Shown piece by piece: positions 11,637-23,516 of a stretch of DNA of 64,000 nt. Under the pieces are notes generated by a model that saw only the letters and a list, made by a program, of their open reading frames with translations, was not told the origin of the DNA and searched no databases. The stretch lies in assembly GCA_013368445.1 (NCBI GenBank), contig JAACJO010000013.1:620001-684000 (forward strand), read 5' to 3'. Position 1 is the first letter of the stretch. Every line of letters begins with the position of its first letter. The position numbers and the translations under genes are program-made. Origin of the DNA: Leucocoprinus leucothites (taxonomy: Eukaryota; Basidiomycota; Agaricomycetes; Agaricales; Agaricaceae).

Positions 11637-12404
11637 AGTCTATTGGAGTACCCCGATCATATTTTACGGACTCGGCGCAACGAGTTCACGTCTTTAATCT
11701 TCAACCCACCTCACTTAATCATTGTGCAATCTTCTTCAATCTTTTTCCCCCCTTTTTTCAACTGCCATCTACCTGGACCCCTTTCGTCCCCCACTGCCTA
11801 GTAATCAAGGAAGCTACTAATCACAATTTTACACGGATACTTTCAAGTCTATCTTTCAATGCCTTGTGTATTCTCGACTTTTACGATATCGATTTAATGA
11901 GACCCCGTCTACTTGTTTTCCATTCTCCTAAAATCGGAATTCGTAGCAGCGAGAAGCCCTGGGCAACATGCGTGCGCGTGATCCATGAACGTCTTCTCTT
12001 TGGGAAAAGCTGCTGGTCAGTGAGATTTCGGTGCTGTCCCGAAGTAGTTGTCTCTGCTGTGTGACAGGCGCGTTGTATTTCTAGGGTTTCTATCCGCCTT
12101 CAGATCCTTTGCTTCTCCTCGTTTAAACCGACATGCACATGCGCAGCCTCATAACACAACATATAAAGAGAATCAGGTATGGTATGATGCAGTGCACGTA
12201 GTGGGAGAAGGTGATTCTAGTTTGACGGCTTAATGGACATTCCCCAAATTGTAAGTCGGTTCGTCCGTCATAAACTTCTGGGGTTCTTCATTTCTGGTTT
12301 ATGTGCTCGCTCGCATGCTACAACGCTGATTACCGAACAGCGATGGCGGTGTGTTGAAGCTTCTGTGGTTCTCCAACTCCATAAGTCACCCAGTGCCTGA
12401 GCGA
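11637..12404. other. Intergenic region, nothing recognised
   Basis: This is the 3' flank of the kinase gene: T/C-rich at 11690-11780, then short frames without features. No gene, repeat or RNA was recognised. Confidence 0.4.
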
Positions 12405-12620
12405 TCAAATCACGATCACGACTCCATGATCTTGAAGTGCTCTAATTACTGATAAATCCGAATCCTTCGGGCTTGTGTTGACCCAACATATTGTGTATCG
12501 CTTTTCCGGACCAACTGATGACACTACCCCAGGATCTGGTATGTATAGACGACCGCCCTCTTTGACAGCAAGAGGTGCCGGCAGAAAGTCAACAAATGGT
12601 CGAGAATTCTCAATTCTCAA
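12405..12620 (-). other. Open frame of unknown status near an F-box relic
   Basis: A 71-codon frame with ordinary amino acid composition and no recognised motif (for example VSSVGPEKRYTICWVNT). It lies just downstream of the F-box relic on the same strand and may be part of the same decayed gene or of an unrelated one. I do not recognise it. Confidence 0.2.
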
Positions 12621-12644
12621 CGAGATTGTGGATAATATGTTGTC

Positions 12645-13060
12645 TCAAAGACTGGGCATATAATCTATCACCACGACTCGCCCCCGATAATACCTAGTCC
12701 AACCTTCATATAGTTGTTGGAGCACCACTCGAACTCTGATAGGGATAAGAATCGATTTGATTTGTATCGTGCACTGCGCCATTTCAGCGTCCCAAGAATA
12801 AGCCAAAACGATCATCGCTCCACCGTTGTGAAATGAAATTGCCGCGGTCCCATACGAATTCCGCCACCTATTATCGCTACCGAGGCGATGATATCCGATG
12901 GTTTTGATGGATGGCAGGGCAACTGAATCTTGGGGGAGCCGTAGGAGCCGACATTCATCACGGTGTACCATTACTACCCAATGAAGGCTACCGTAAATGA
13001 AGGGAGGCGGTAATTTTCCTATTCAAAGGGAAGTTCAATATGATGAAAGGGCGATGCTTC
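12645..13060 (-). pseudogene. F-box family relic, copy 1 (C-terminal part)
   Basis: The reverse strand encodes a peptide collinear with the end of the F-box protein at 13566-15147. DECRLLRLPQD matches DEYRLVKFPQD, YSWDAEMAQCTIQIK matches YCWDIEMARCAIRIK, and YYRGRVVVIDY matches DIVSGKVVIVDR. Upstream the match continues through HHIELPFE and LPSFTVAFIG (compare HHIELPFEYGNIAPPFIYRGFHW), but with stop codons and a frame change. No F-box or start region could be found. This is the oldest member of the local array. Confidence 0.7.
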
Positions 13061-13394
13061 GACATCGAGGCCGCGCTAGGCGTTTAGTAGAGGATAGTGC
13101 AAACATTGGCCTGGTTAACCTAAACTTATACAAAGATGAAACAAAATACTTGTCACAAGTGCCTTCTTGTTTTCGAAATTTGGACGCAGGCAACGGCTAC
13201 GAGGGGGTCGTCTTGGCCGTCGGACGTGTATACTAACCATTACTGACATGATGGTACGTGAGAAGGTGATGGATGAAAAATCATCGTACTCTTCAGTAAT
13301 GCCTTTGAAGCTACATATTTACATGAAATAGGTTAGCCCTGATTAGTCGGACATTTACGCTACATGGCCGCGAGCGTGCAAGTCAAATTGCAGT

Positions 13395-15560
13395 TCCTAG
13401 ACGGTGATCTACCTATTTTTTTAGCTAGGATTTCCTGACTCAGATGGGCCGAAGGAGTCTATCATATACTGGAATTTGAAACCAACATTCTCCAGTTGGG
13501 AAGAGATAATAGTTATACTTAATTCAATCCGACTAGTATTGCTATACTGTCTCAAGCACCAAGCATTATCCATTGGTGCGGTCTACTATCACCACCTTGC
13601 CACTGACTATATCTAGGCCCCACCATATCAGCTTGTTGCTACACGGAGGTAGCTCGGGAATGACAGCAGGTTTAATTCGGATAGCACATCGAGCCATTTC
13701 AATATCCCAACAATACACGACGAGGTCCATCTTGGCGTCATCGTGGAAACTGGCCGCGGCGGCTCCTTGCATGATATCCATGCACAGTGGATTTTCTCGG
13801 TCGAGGTAATGAAAACCAAGGATTTCCAAACGAGGAGTATCTTCTATGTCTTGAGGGAATTTCACAAGGCGATACTCGTCGCGAATACGTAGTACCATCC
13901 AATGGAAACCTCTATAGATGAAGGGAGGCGCGATATTTCCATATTCGAAAGGCAGCTCGATGTGATGTAGTGGTGTTGCTTTAGCATTGGTCCTGCACTG
14001 AGAGATCTGAGGGATAGTATAGATATCAATGAATCTCTTGCTAACTACGACGATTTGGCCTTGGGGTGTCAGAAATATTCGGCACTCCGGCGTTCTGAGG
14101 ACTTCCGTCTCCGAAATATCCACAAGCACGCCAGTTTCGAGCAACCTGCCCGGGTTAGAGTCGGATGTGTATTTACACAGGAAAAGTTCCTCCTTGCAAG
14201 TTTCGACAGTACCCCCGGAAGTGTGATGAATTTCTGCCAGGAACGCATGCGATAGCGCAGCGCAGCGGGTATACCGCTCGTAGACGGGATGGCGCCAACA
14301 CCGCAATTGCTTGACCGAGATCTCAAAGCTACCCCCCGGCGGACCTTCAATAAGATCGACCTCGAAAATCATGCTCCGAGTGATATGTCCTGCTGGATTA
14401 TGCCCTCATCGGTCACTACAAAAGAAATAAACGTTATTAATTTTGAATGTGCTTACGCTCAGCGGGTCCTTGCGGACTCCAAGCCAAAACTCGGAACGAC
14501 ATATTCTCAGAGTCAGGATTGACCCACACCGTGAACATCGCTAGTTCATCCCAGAAAAAAATGTCTTGCTCATCGTGTGGTTTCGATGGGTCGAAGAGTA
14601 ACCGAGGCCGTGAACCAGCCGAATTAAGGTCAAAGATAAAGTATCTCCCCTCATAGGTGGATAATACAAGCCAACGTCCACCAGGGAGCAGCTGAACCCG
14701 ACTAATAGCCAAGCCTATCGAGTGCTCGAATTTCTGCTTTTTAAAAACAAGTGTCTCGGAATCTAACTGAGTCCAGTTTTCGTAATTTCACAGTCTCTGC
14801 ATCGTGCAGCGTTCCAGTTTCTCGAGGGATGTCTCTTTCAGTAGGAGGAGGTCGTGGGCGTGTGAATCAATCGATGTGGATATGAGTGTTTGGAAAAGCC
14901 GCTGCCAAAATTGGTGCGATCTCGTCGCATTATAGAAGGCCTTGCAAGTCTGGTAGGGAGAATGAGGAAAAAATTTAACAGCAACCTCAATAAAACATTT
15001 ACTTACCAGTTTTACAGCCCGCAAACCCCGTGAGTTTAAACGATACAAAATCTCGCTTATAAGCTCAGTAGGCAGTGTAGCCATCGACGCAGGAGCGCTT
15101 GAGTTATCGCCGAGCTGAGGGCAATTTTTGGGGTCGCGACTGCTCATCGAGAAGAGTAGAGATCCGTGTCTCTCGAGATAAAAAGAAAATTCGGCAATTG
15201 AACAACTTCTGTCGTGATGTCAGGGATGGTGGACCGTGGAGGACATTTTTACGGCATCAAGGCGCTCACGTAAAGCGTTAATATTCAACATCAATCGTCA
15301 CTAAATTCCAGAATTCCAGAAAAGGCTTTGTAATTTATATCGTTGTTTGTTCAAGCGTACAACGAGTACTTTGTAGCTAGTAGGTATAAACGAGACTCTG
15401 AAAATCAGAATTTTTATGTCTCTGGTCTCATTTTCCGGACTGCTCGAAACTTGTGCAATAACACTTTCCAGTGAGCTCTGAATTGAAGCAGAAGATCGAT
15501 ATATCGAGCAAAATTACGACAGTCCACACGAAAGAGGTCTTCAAATTTTTGCAAGTTGAT
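13395..15560. repeat. Tandem segmental duplication, unit A
   Basis: Unit A and unit B (15800-18030) align over their whole length, including the 3' flank (CCTAGACGGTG... at 13396 and 15806), the F-box gene body and the upstream region (TCAGGGATGGTGGAC at 15221 and 17506). The direct-repeat order shows a tandem duplication of about 2.4 kb covering one whole F-box gene with its promoter. Unit edges are approximate. Confidence 0.8.
13566..15147 (-). CDS. F-box protein, copy 2 (possibly broken by one stop)
   Basis: Exons 15147-15007, 14949-14457 and 14392-13566 join in frame (486 aa if read through). The N terminus has an F-box: MATLPTELISEILYRLNSRGLRAVKL, then TCKAFYNATRSHQFWQRL. The C-terminal two thirds form a repeat-like beta domain typical of agaricomycete F-box proteins (VQLLPGGRWLVLST, FTVWVNP, YRGFHWMVLRI). 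F-box proteins link Skp1-Cullin ligases to substrates; the target is unknown. There is an in-frame TGA at 14788-14790 (LERCTMQRL-stop-NYENW), where the tandem copy reads MQRMQNYERW. An intron from GTGAAA at about 14791 to CTATTAG at about 14703 would remove the stop and keep frame, so it may be a working gene or a young pseudogene. Confidence 0.65.
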
Positions 15561-15799
15561 AATCAAAACACTATCACAGAGTATTATTAAATCCTAGGCG
15601 AAGTCGGGTGACATGGTGTGAGGACAACGAACGACTTTTACTGTTACGCATTTTAGTTCAACGTAGATCAACGTGCCACAAATTTACCCCTCGGGCCGGT
15701 GACCTCAGCGAGCAAGGTGATCCTGAAGCTGCAAACCGTTATGTGGACAAAAACACAAAGCCACGGCGGGAAGCATCTGAGCCACGACGCCCCACAACA

Positions 15800-18030
15800 A
15801 ATTCCTAGACGGTGGCCTACCTATTTCTTTTAGCCTGGGATTTCCTGACTCGGATGGGCTGATGGAGTTTATCACATACTGGAATTCGAAACCGATATTC
15901 TCCAGCTGAGAAGAGATAATCACTGTATTTAATTCAATCCAACTAGTATTACTTATTATACTGTCTCAAGTATCAAGCATTTTAGATCGATGCGGTCTAC
16001 TATCACCACCCTGCCACTGACTATATCTAGGCCCCACCATGTCGGTTCGTTTTTACACTGGGGTAGCTCGAGAATGACAACAGGCTTAATCCGAATCGCA
16101 CATCAAGCCATTTCAATATCCCAACAATACACAACGAGGCCCATCTTGGCGTTATTGCGGAAACTGACCGCTGCGGCCCCCTGCATGAAATCTGTGCAAA
16201 GTGGATATCTGCAGTCAAGAAGATGACAACCAAGGGTTTCCAAACGAGGGGCATCTTCTATGTTTTGAGGGAATTTCACAGGGCGATACTCATCGTGAAT
16301 ACGTAGTACCATCCAATGGAAACCTCTATAGACGAAGGGAGGTGCGATATTTCCACAGTCAAAAGGCAGCTCGATGTGATGTAGTGGTGTCGCTTTGGCG
16401 GTTGTCTCGTGCTGGGAGATCTTGGGGATAGTGTAGATATCAATGTGTCTCTCGCCAACCACGACGATTTGGTCTTGGGATGTCAGAAATATTCGGCGCT
16501 GCGGTGCTTCGGCGACTTCCGTCTGCGAAATATCTACACGGACGCCAGCTACGAGTGATCTGTCCGGGTTGGAGTTGGGTATGTATTTACACAGGAAAAG
16601 TTCCTCCTTGCAAGTTTCGGGGGCACCCCCGATAGTGTCGTGAATTTGGGCCATGAACAGAGTTATCTTTTAGTGGATCTTCAAGAAGATCAACTTCGAA
16701 AAGCATGCTCCGAGCGGTACATCCGGCTGGATGATACCCTCATCAATCACTACAAAGAAATAGACATAATCAATTCTGAATGTGCTTGCGCTCATAGAGG
16801 CCTTGTGGATTCCAAACCAAAACTAGGAACGACATTCTCAGAGTAAGGATTGACCCACACTGTGAACATCGTTAGCTCATCCCACGAAAAAGTGTCCTGT
16901 TCATCATAATATTGTTCAGGGTCGAAGAGAAATCGGGGCCGTGAACCAACCGAATCAAGGTTCAAGATATAGTATATCACATCACTGGTGGAAAATATAA
17001 GCCAGCATCCACCAGGAAGTAGCTGGACTTTATCGGTATTCAAACCTATCCAAGGCTCGTATTTCCGCTTTTGAAGGACAGGCGTCTCGGAATCCGGCTG
17101 AGTCCAGCGTTCGTAATTTTGCATTCTCTGCATCGTCCGACGTTCCAGTTTTTTTAGGGACGTCTCTTTCAATAGGAGGCCGTGGGCGCGTGGGTCAACG
17201 GACGTAGATATGTGCGAGCGGAAATGCTGTGCAAATCTAATGGGAAGAGTGAGTAAAGGGAACCTTGACAAGCAACTCCAGTAAAACATTTATCAGTTTT
17301 GCAGCCCGCAAGCCTTGTGAATCTAGATGGTACAAAATATCGCAGATTAGCTCAGTAGGCAGTGTAGCCACTGACTTGGGAGTGCTTGAGATATCGCTGA
17401 GCTGAGGGAAATTTTGGGCGCCTTTATTGTTCTTTAGACGAGAGCAGGGATTTGTGTCGTTCAGGATGAATGACAAGTCGTGTGTTGAACAGCCTCTTTC
17501 CTGAAATCAGGGATGGTGGACGTCAAAGGCAAGAGTTTTACGGCATCAAAGCGCTCATCTAAAGCATCGTAACGGCGCGTCGACGCACGCGCCAATCCAA
17601 GACTCGAATTCAACACCAGATTCCTTTTTTCAAAGGAGATTGATCACTCCGACGTGCAAGGCATTTTGGCAGAGAGCGTACGTGTCTGAAGCTGACAGAA
17701 CCCTCCTGCTTCGCACAGTCGGGGGATTCATCAACATCGATCTTTACGTAAATTTCAGGATTCCAGAGACTTGTAAAGGCTTTAAAATATCCGTCGTTGT
17801 CTGTCCAGTAGCATTTCAACTTTGTAGCTTATGAACAAGACTTTGGAAATCAAAACTTTTATGTGTTTCTTGGCTTGTTTTCATGATCTTATCGAGCAGA
17901 TTGCTACAGTCTACACGAAAGAGAACCTTCACATTTCCGTAAGCCCATACTACCAGATCTACATTTGTTTAGTTGGGCGAAAGCAAAAGAGGGCAAAGGC
18001 ACCATCCGAGCCAAGCCCCACAACAGCATA
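15800..18030. repeat. Tandem segmental duplication, unit B
   Basis: This is the second unit of the F-box tandem duplication, in the same orientation as unit A, holding the broken copy 3. Similarity to unit A runs from the CCTAGACGGTG block at about 15806, past the gene, to an AT-rich tail near 18030 (compare GAGCCACGACGCCCCACAAC at 15780 with GAGCCAAGCCCCACAACAGC at 18008). Confidence 0.75.
15970..17476 (-). pseudogene. F-box family pseudogene, copy 3
   Basis: This is a collinear copy of the gene at 13566-15147. It starts MSFILNDTNPCSRLKNNKG and keeps the F-box (VATLPTELICDILYHL). Three lesions are visible. A 2-bp loss after WVNPYSEN (copy 2 reads NMSF, here the frame shifts to NVVPSF) lies near 16830. 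A deletion of about 80-90 bp removes the segment between FEVDLLED and the MAQIHDTIGG block near 16660-16690. A nonsense change turns EMARCAIR into EMA-stop at 16103-16105 (CGA to TGA, a CpG transition). The intron donor equivalent to copy 2's GTAAGC is GCAAGC here. The protein beyond the stop is still recognisable down to VIVDR. Confidence 0.85.
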
Positions 18031-18516
18031 AAATTCAACCATCCCAAATCCCACACAAAAAAACGCTAAAGAGCGAACCAATAGTACCTACTATCTACCA
18101 ATCCACAATCCAGAACCAACACAAAAACACAACGAGCGGTATTTTCACCACATTAAAAACCAAGAGGACCCACACATCAACCCGTATGTAACACATCGAC
18201 AGAGAAAACAGCATTATAACGAAAAGAATGCAGGGACAAGAACGAAACAAGTACACAAGATTAATGAGTCGAGCGAATGAGTGAATCATCTTCACGAGCC
18301 CAATACAACCTATGCAGAAAAGAAAAACAAGAAAAGAGAGTGGGAAAACAACCCTTGAGACACGTATGTCATACCGACATACTTCTCGCACCATAAAGGG
18401 TGCAGCAATTGCAACAAAATCATAGAAACCAAACGAGAGTGGGGAAGAAAGTAGAGAACGAAAGCCAAATAACGAGCGTGTGTGATATCACCAACAACCA
18501 ACTTGAGATTCAAGCA
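17477..18516. other. Intergenic: promoter remnant of copy 3 and 3' flank of DCP1
   Basis: The first half repeats the upstream region of copy 2. The second half (18030-18516) is A/C-rich with no recognised gene; it should contain the 3' UTR of DCP1. Short open frames on either strand have no features. Confidence 0.4.
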
Positions 18517-21500
18517 CTAGTACTTCGCACCCGCACAATAGCCCCTCCACAACTCATCCACAAACCTCTCACTCTTCATCAACCTCATCACCTCACTCAC
18601 AAACACCTCCTTCTCCACCCCACTACCACCACTCCCATTATTATGATTAAAAGCACTCAACAACCCCTCCATCACCTTCTCCTTATCCACTTCAAACCTC
18701 CCCTCCTCAAAAGGATCCTCAGCAGTGGCAGCAGGAGGCGGCGAAGTGATAGATTTCGCCTTTTCACTCGTATTCAACTTCCTCCTATTCTTCTTCTTCT
18801 TCCCACCACCACCACTCGCGTGGATACTGGACGAGATAGCCGACACTTCATCTTCCTGAGGCGTCAGCGGCCGATATTCATACTCAGATCCTTGTTGTAC
18901 AACCACGCGCGAAGGTGATTGTTGCTGTTGTTGCTGTATCGGAGCCGGAGCCAGACCTCGTCGAGCAGGCGACAATGGCATTTCAGGCGACGGAACAGGC
19001 GATGGCGAAGCCGGCGGCGAATCATCATTAAACACCTTCGGTATCGGCACACTCTTCCCATTCAAATTCATCATCTCCTTCCCATTCGCATGCCCATTCG
19101 TCACCTTTGCCTTCCCACCACCCATCTTGCCGCTGCTGCGATCACCACCACCCATCTTGCTGCTGCTACCACCGTCACCACCACCATTCTTGTTGCTGCT
19201 GACATCACCGCCATTCTTGTTGTTGGCGCCACCGCCATTCTTGCTACCACCACCACCACCCCAACCATTGCTCACCACCAACCCCGCACTCGGATAATCC
19301 CAATTCGCCGGATTCGCCACTTCACTCATACCCTCACCCATCGAAGAAGAAGGAACATCCCAACTCTTCTCAATCTCCTCTCTCTCCTTCTTCATCGCCT
19401 CCAACTTTTCCTTCTTATTCTTCTTCTCCTTCTTCTTCCTTCCTCCGGCAGGCGCAACTACAGCACCCTCACCCACAGCTCCCGATTCTCCCGCGTTCGC
19501 TTTGGTTTGTGCTTTTGCACTCTTCTTCCCAGCGGCGGCCTGAGCTTTCTGCAATCTCTCAAACGCTTTCAAATCACTCAACGCAGACATATCCTCCCAA
19601 TCCAACTCTACAATATCCCCATTTCCGCCATTTGCACCTGAGCCATTCGTAGAAGCACCACCAGCTTCGCTCCCATTATCGTCATTACTAGCGGCAGCGT
19701 CTTGTTGTGAGGGGGGAGGGTACGGCCATAGTTCCGAGTTTGGTTCAAACGGAACAAGTGGACGTCCGTCACGCGGTTTGTGGTTTTGATTTTGTTGTGC
19801 AGTGGCGGTTGCGGTGGCAGCGGTGGAAGGAGCAGAGGAAACAGAGGAAATAGAGGAAGCGGAGGGAGGACTCAGATTCTTCAAATGATCACCAGCAAAA
19901 TATCCAGGTCTGGGCGTCACATCCCCCGCAACAGTACCACCACCACTACCAGAGCTCGCGACACTCAACCCCGCGCTCATACCCTCACTCACGATACCAT
20001 TCTTCCCTCCTTTCGCCTTCGCCTTCTTCTCCTTCCCCAGCCCTTGCCCTTGCCCACCCGCAAGTCCTGACACAGGCAATATCCCTCCTCGTACCTTTCC
20101 CTGCACTCGCTTCCTCGCAACCGCACTCGACCCATCTTCAGAACTAACATTCCCCCCACTCCCACTAAAACTCCCTTCATCCAATTCATTATCCCCATCC
20201 CTCGAACTCGGATGCGTAGGACTCTCCAAGTCGGGTCCTTCTCCTTCTCTTTCACCACTACCACCACCGTCATCATCATCACTACGATTTCCTTGACTAT
20301 CGCTAGTGTAGCCGAGGAGGGAGCCAATAACATTTTGGCTTAATACCTGGGGAGGTGGTAAGCGAGAGGATTTTGGGGTTGGCGAGTGGATGGGTATAGA
20401 TTGTTGAGGAGGGGGTTGGAGGTGTGATTGGTGTGATTGGGAGTGAGATGGGAGAGGAGGATATGGTGGAATAGCAGGTGGTGGATAGGGCGGGGCGAAC
20501 GAAGAGAAAATTGTATTCGGCGGTTGCGGTAGATGTGAATAACCCCCCGCACCCGTAGGAGTATAACCCATCGACGGGAGTTGTTGCTGCCCTTGCAATT
20601 GTGCAGGAGGCGTAGGCACAGAAGCGGAAGCAAAAATAGTATTCAACAAACTCAACCCACTTGTCATCGATTGAGTGGGCGCTTGTTGAGGACCAGCACC
20701 AAACTGCGGATTCGGAGGAACCATCATCCCCCTCCCCCAGTCATATTAAAGCCCAGCCCACCAATATACGGCTGTGCCTGCGCTGGAACCGCTTGCTGTT
20801 GTTGCTGTTGTGGTCCACCACCAAGTGAAGCAAACAGCGACTGAACAGACATGGACGCTGTTGACTGCGGATTACTGGTGCTGTTGCCACCTGGCAAACC
20901 CATACCCAAAGCCGCAGGCAGCGCTAAACCAGGGCCAGGACCGACCTCGAATCCAGCCGGAGTAACAGCAGCAGGTGCCGCTGCATTTGGCAAAAACTTT
21001 GAGAAAAGCTTATCCAGCTCCGAAACGCCTATGGCGCCTGGCGCAGGCCCTTTGACGTTGTACGAATAGTCTGAATCGTCTGTAGGATGAAAATCAATGT
21101 CAAGCATTCTGAGCGGGAATTAGATGAAGGGAGGAGGGACGTACATCCGTTAGATCCGGTCATACCGGAATTGTTGTTGTTGTTTGTGCCAGCATAGGCA
21201 GTATCAGAGTCGTTGTCGTTGACACCGGAGTTGGCAGGATTGACAGCACCAGTGACACGGGGATGCGGGTTCGGGGGCGGAGGTCTATCAGGACCATAGC
21301 GATATTCTTCAGGATAAGGTAAATTTTTCTTGATATACGAATGCAACCTAACAAAAAAAAAAAAACTCAACACTAACAAGAGGGAAAGAATGAAAGAACG
21401 AATCGCACCTGAGCATAACATCCATCAACGGTTCCCTCCCATCTGCAGTAAAAGTCCACAACCCAATCGTCTGACCCTCTCCTTTATCCTTCGACGTAAC

Positions 21501-22153
21501 ACCTCCATCATTCGAAAACGCATACACTTCTGCAAACTTGTCCGGCTCTCCCTTTCCCGAGAAAGCAGTATTGTGGGCAACCGCATCAAGGCGAGCGGTT
21601 GTGAATTGTGGATAGGAACGAAGCATGAGGTATCCCCCGTGCGCTGTTATATCGTCCTCTGGGTACAGCCTCTGAATGTAATCTTCTACCGCTGCGCGGT
21701 TGAGGATGTAAAATCCATATGGCGGATACGATTCACTATCGCCAATATAAAAAAAGCTCAGTTCATCTGTAGTCCAAGAAGGGGAGAAATCAATACACAC
21801 CGTTCGAATAAAAACATGGAGCCTTCAAAGCCATGTTTCTCCCACTTCTGACCATTATGATGATACACACAAACATGACTGAACTGATCAAAGATAGAGA
21901 TAATCGAAGGATCTCTCCTTCGCAAGACTTTGAGATTAGAGTGATAGCGAGATGCAGGCGACATGCGTGCATTGGGTGGCTGAACTTGAGCCTGTGCTGC
22001 CGCCGCCGCTGCTGCTGCTGCTGCTCCCCCTGCAGTGTGCTGGTGTGCTTGTTGGTACTGAGCAAGAGGGGAAAAGGAGAAAGAGGCAGAGGGAGTATGT
22101 GTCCTTGACTTCGGAGGACGAGAGGTGCGGCTGTACTGTGGTGAGGAGGACAT
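18517..22153 (-). CDS. DCP1: mRNA-decapping enzyme subunit 1 (Dcp1)
   Basis: Start ATG 22153 (MSSSPQYSRTSRPP). After a Gln/Ala-rich lead comes an EVH1-type Dcp1 domain: NLKVLRRRDPSIISIFDQ, HVCVYHHNGQKWEKHGFEGS, MFLFER spliced to ESYPPYGFYILNR, then YLMLRSYPQF and GLWTF. The rest is a very long disordered region (Pro/Gln/Gly/Lys-rich) ending in a short helical module, VFVSEVMRLMKSERFVDELW, that matches the C-terminal trimerisation segment of Dcp1. Dcp1 activates Dcp2 in cytoplasmic 5' mRNA decay. Introns fit at about 21821-21743 and 21406-21354, with one more near 21140-21070. The frame shifts by -1 inside a G-run at about 20728-20742 (GGGGGAGGGGG); one more G would join MTGGGG to MMVPPNPQ. 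The C-terminal match in the second frame argues that both halves belong to one protein. Confidence 0.85.
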
Positions 22154-22270
22154 TTGGGGTGCAGTGGAGGATGTGTTGGTGGTGGTGGTGTTCTCAACCT
22201 GAGGCTCCCGGCATGTTCGTCCGCTGGTCACTGATCGGATATTGCCGGTGTTTGTCTATGTACATCTAAT

Positions 22271-23516
22271 CTACTCATTTGCCTCTTGTTCGAGGATTTC
22301 TCGCTCTAGTCTCTCTCGCTCGGCCTGCTGCATTCGTAGTAGTGTAATACTCTCAAAGTCCAGCCCAGAGGGTGTATCCAGGGATGGTACAGAGGGAATG
22401 TCCGGCTGCGGATATGACGTCAGCAGACTATTCAGATTGATGGAAATAAATACACTCACAAAACTTGAGGGAAACGACGAGAATCCAGTCCCAGTCGACG
22501 TCGCTGGCGCTGGTGTTGGTGTTGACGGTGAACCTCCCTTGGATCTCTCGCCTCCAAGCTTGCCCATCTTCTTCAACCACCCCAAAATCCCCGGCTCCTT
22601 CCCATTCACCCATCCAACCTCAACGCCCTCCAACCCTCTGTCCGTTTTCCCACTCTCACAAACCACATCATACGCATCTCCAATCTGCTTGAAAGGAACA
22701 AGCGCCGTACCACTCTTTGGTTTACCCGACGTTGACTTTTTGGGTGCTTTGAGTGAGAGGACGATAGCTTCGCTGTCGATACTGCCGAATGGTAATAGTA
22801 GCGATGCGACTGATTCTGTTGTGGTTAGTTCTGGTCGCGTTTTGAGTGACCATTTGAGTCGGACGGTTGTATCTAGTGGATCTATTACACATCTCATTAG
22901 CACTGCACAATATACTCTCAAAGTAAAAAAAACATACGCAATTCTGGTGGCACATTCTCATCTTCTTCCTCTTCCACCTCCTCCCTCACACCCACATTAG
23001 TAGCATTAACCTGCGCCTGCTTCATCTCCCTCAACCTCCTCCCTTCTTCCTTAATCCTCTCCGTCTCACTCATCACTCTCACCTCCTCCGCCTTCCCCAT
23101 CCTCGCCTTCTTCACCGCCGCTCTCTCCCTCTCCTCCAACTCTTCCACCATATGTTTCCTCTTCGCGTCATACGCCTTGTACCTCTCCTTCTTTGCCTGT
23201 TTAACTCGTAGTTTTTGATCGAGAGCAAGTCGACGAAGGGGATCGAGGAGAAGTTCGTACGCTTGATTGAGTTCGTGAAATAGTCGTGCTGCTTCCGGGT
23301 TGTTTGGGTTCTAAGAAACAATATACAGTCAATTAATTCTGTTTGATAAAGCGAGAACGATGAGGCAGGTGGGGGTGAAATGTAGGTAAGGGAACATACC
23401 CTATCCGGATGAACTTTCAACGAAAGCTTCCTATACGCAGTCTTAATCTCTCCCTCCGTCGCACTCAACTCGAGACTCAAAAGCTCATACGCATTCTTCT
23501 CCTCTTCCATCGACAT
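22271..23516 (-). CDS. DnaJ protein of the DNAJC17/Cwf23 type
   Basis: Exons 23516-23400, 23310-22938, 22881-22460 and 22405-22271 give 348 aa. An N-terminal J domain (ELLSLELSATEGEIKTAYRK, LSLKVHPDRNPNNPEAARLF, ELLLDPLRRLALDQ) keeps the HPD tripeptide that stimulates Hsp70. A long charged coiled coil follows (KKERYKAYDAKRKHMVEELE ... IKEEGRRLREM). After it comes an RRM-like beta/alpha domain (VRLKWSLK, LLLPFGSIDSEAIVLSL, SGTALVPFKQIGDAYDVV). J + coiled coil + RRM is the order of DNAJC17 and fission yeast Cwf23, spliceosome-associated co-chaperones. The C terminus is another Glu-rich helix. It lies 117 bp upstream of DCP1 on the same strand. An upstream in-frame codon exists, but ATG 23516 starts right before the J domain. 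Confidence 0.85.

Noticed and set aside
18919..19641. A 240-codon plus-strand open frame opposite DCP1
   Set aside because: It is the antisense of Pro/Gly/Gln-rich low-complexity coding sequence, with a His/Arg/Leu-dominated composition typical of shadow frames.
22242..23000. A 252-codon plus-strand frame opposite the DNAJC17-type gene
   Set aside because: It overlaps the J protein's RRM and coiled-coil exons on the other strand. The minus-strand reading has domains and good splice sites; this frame has none.
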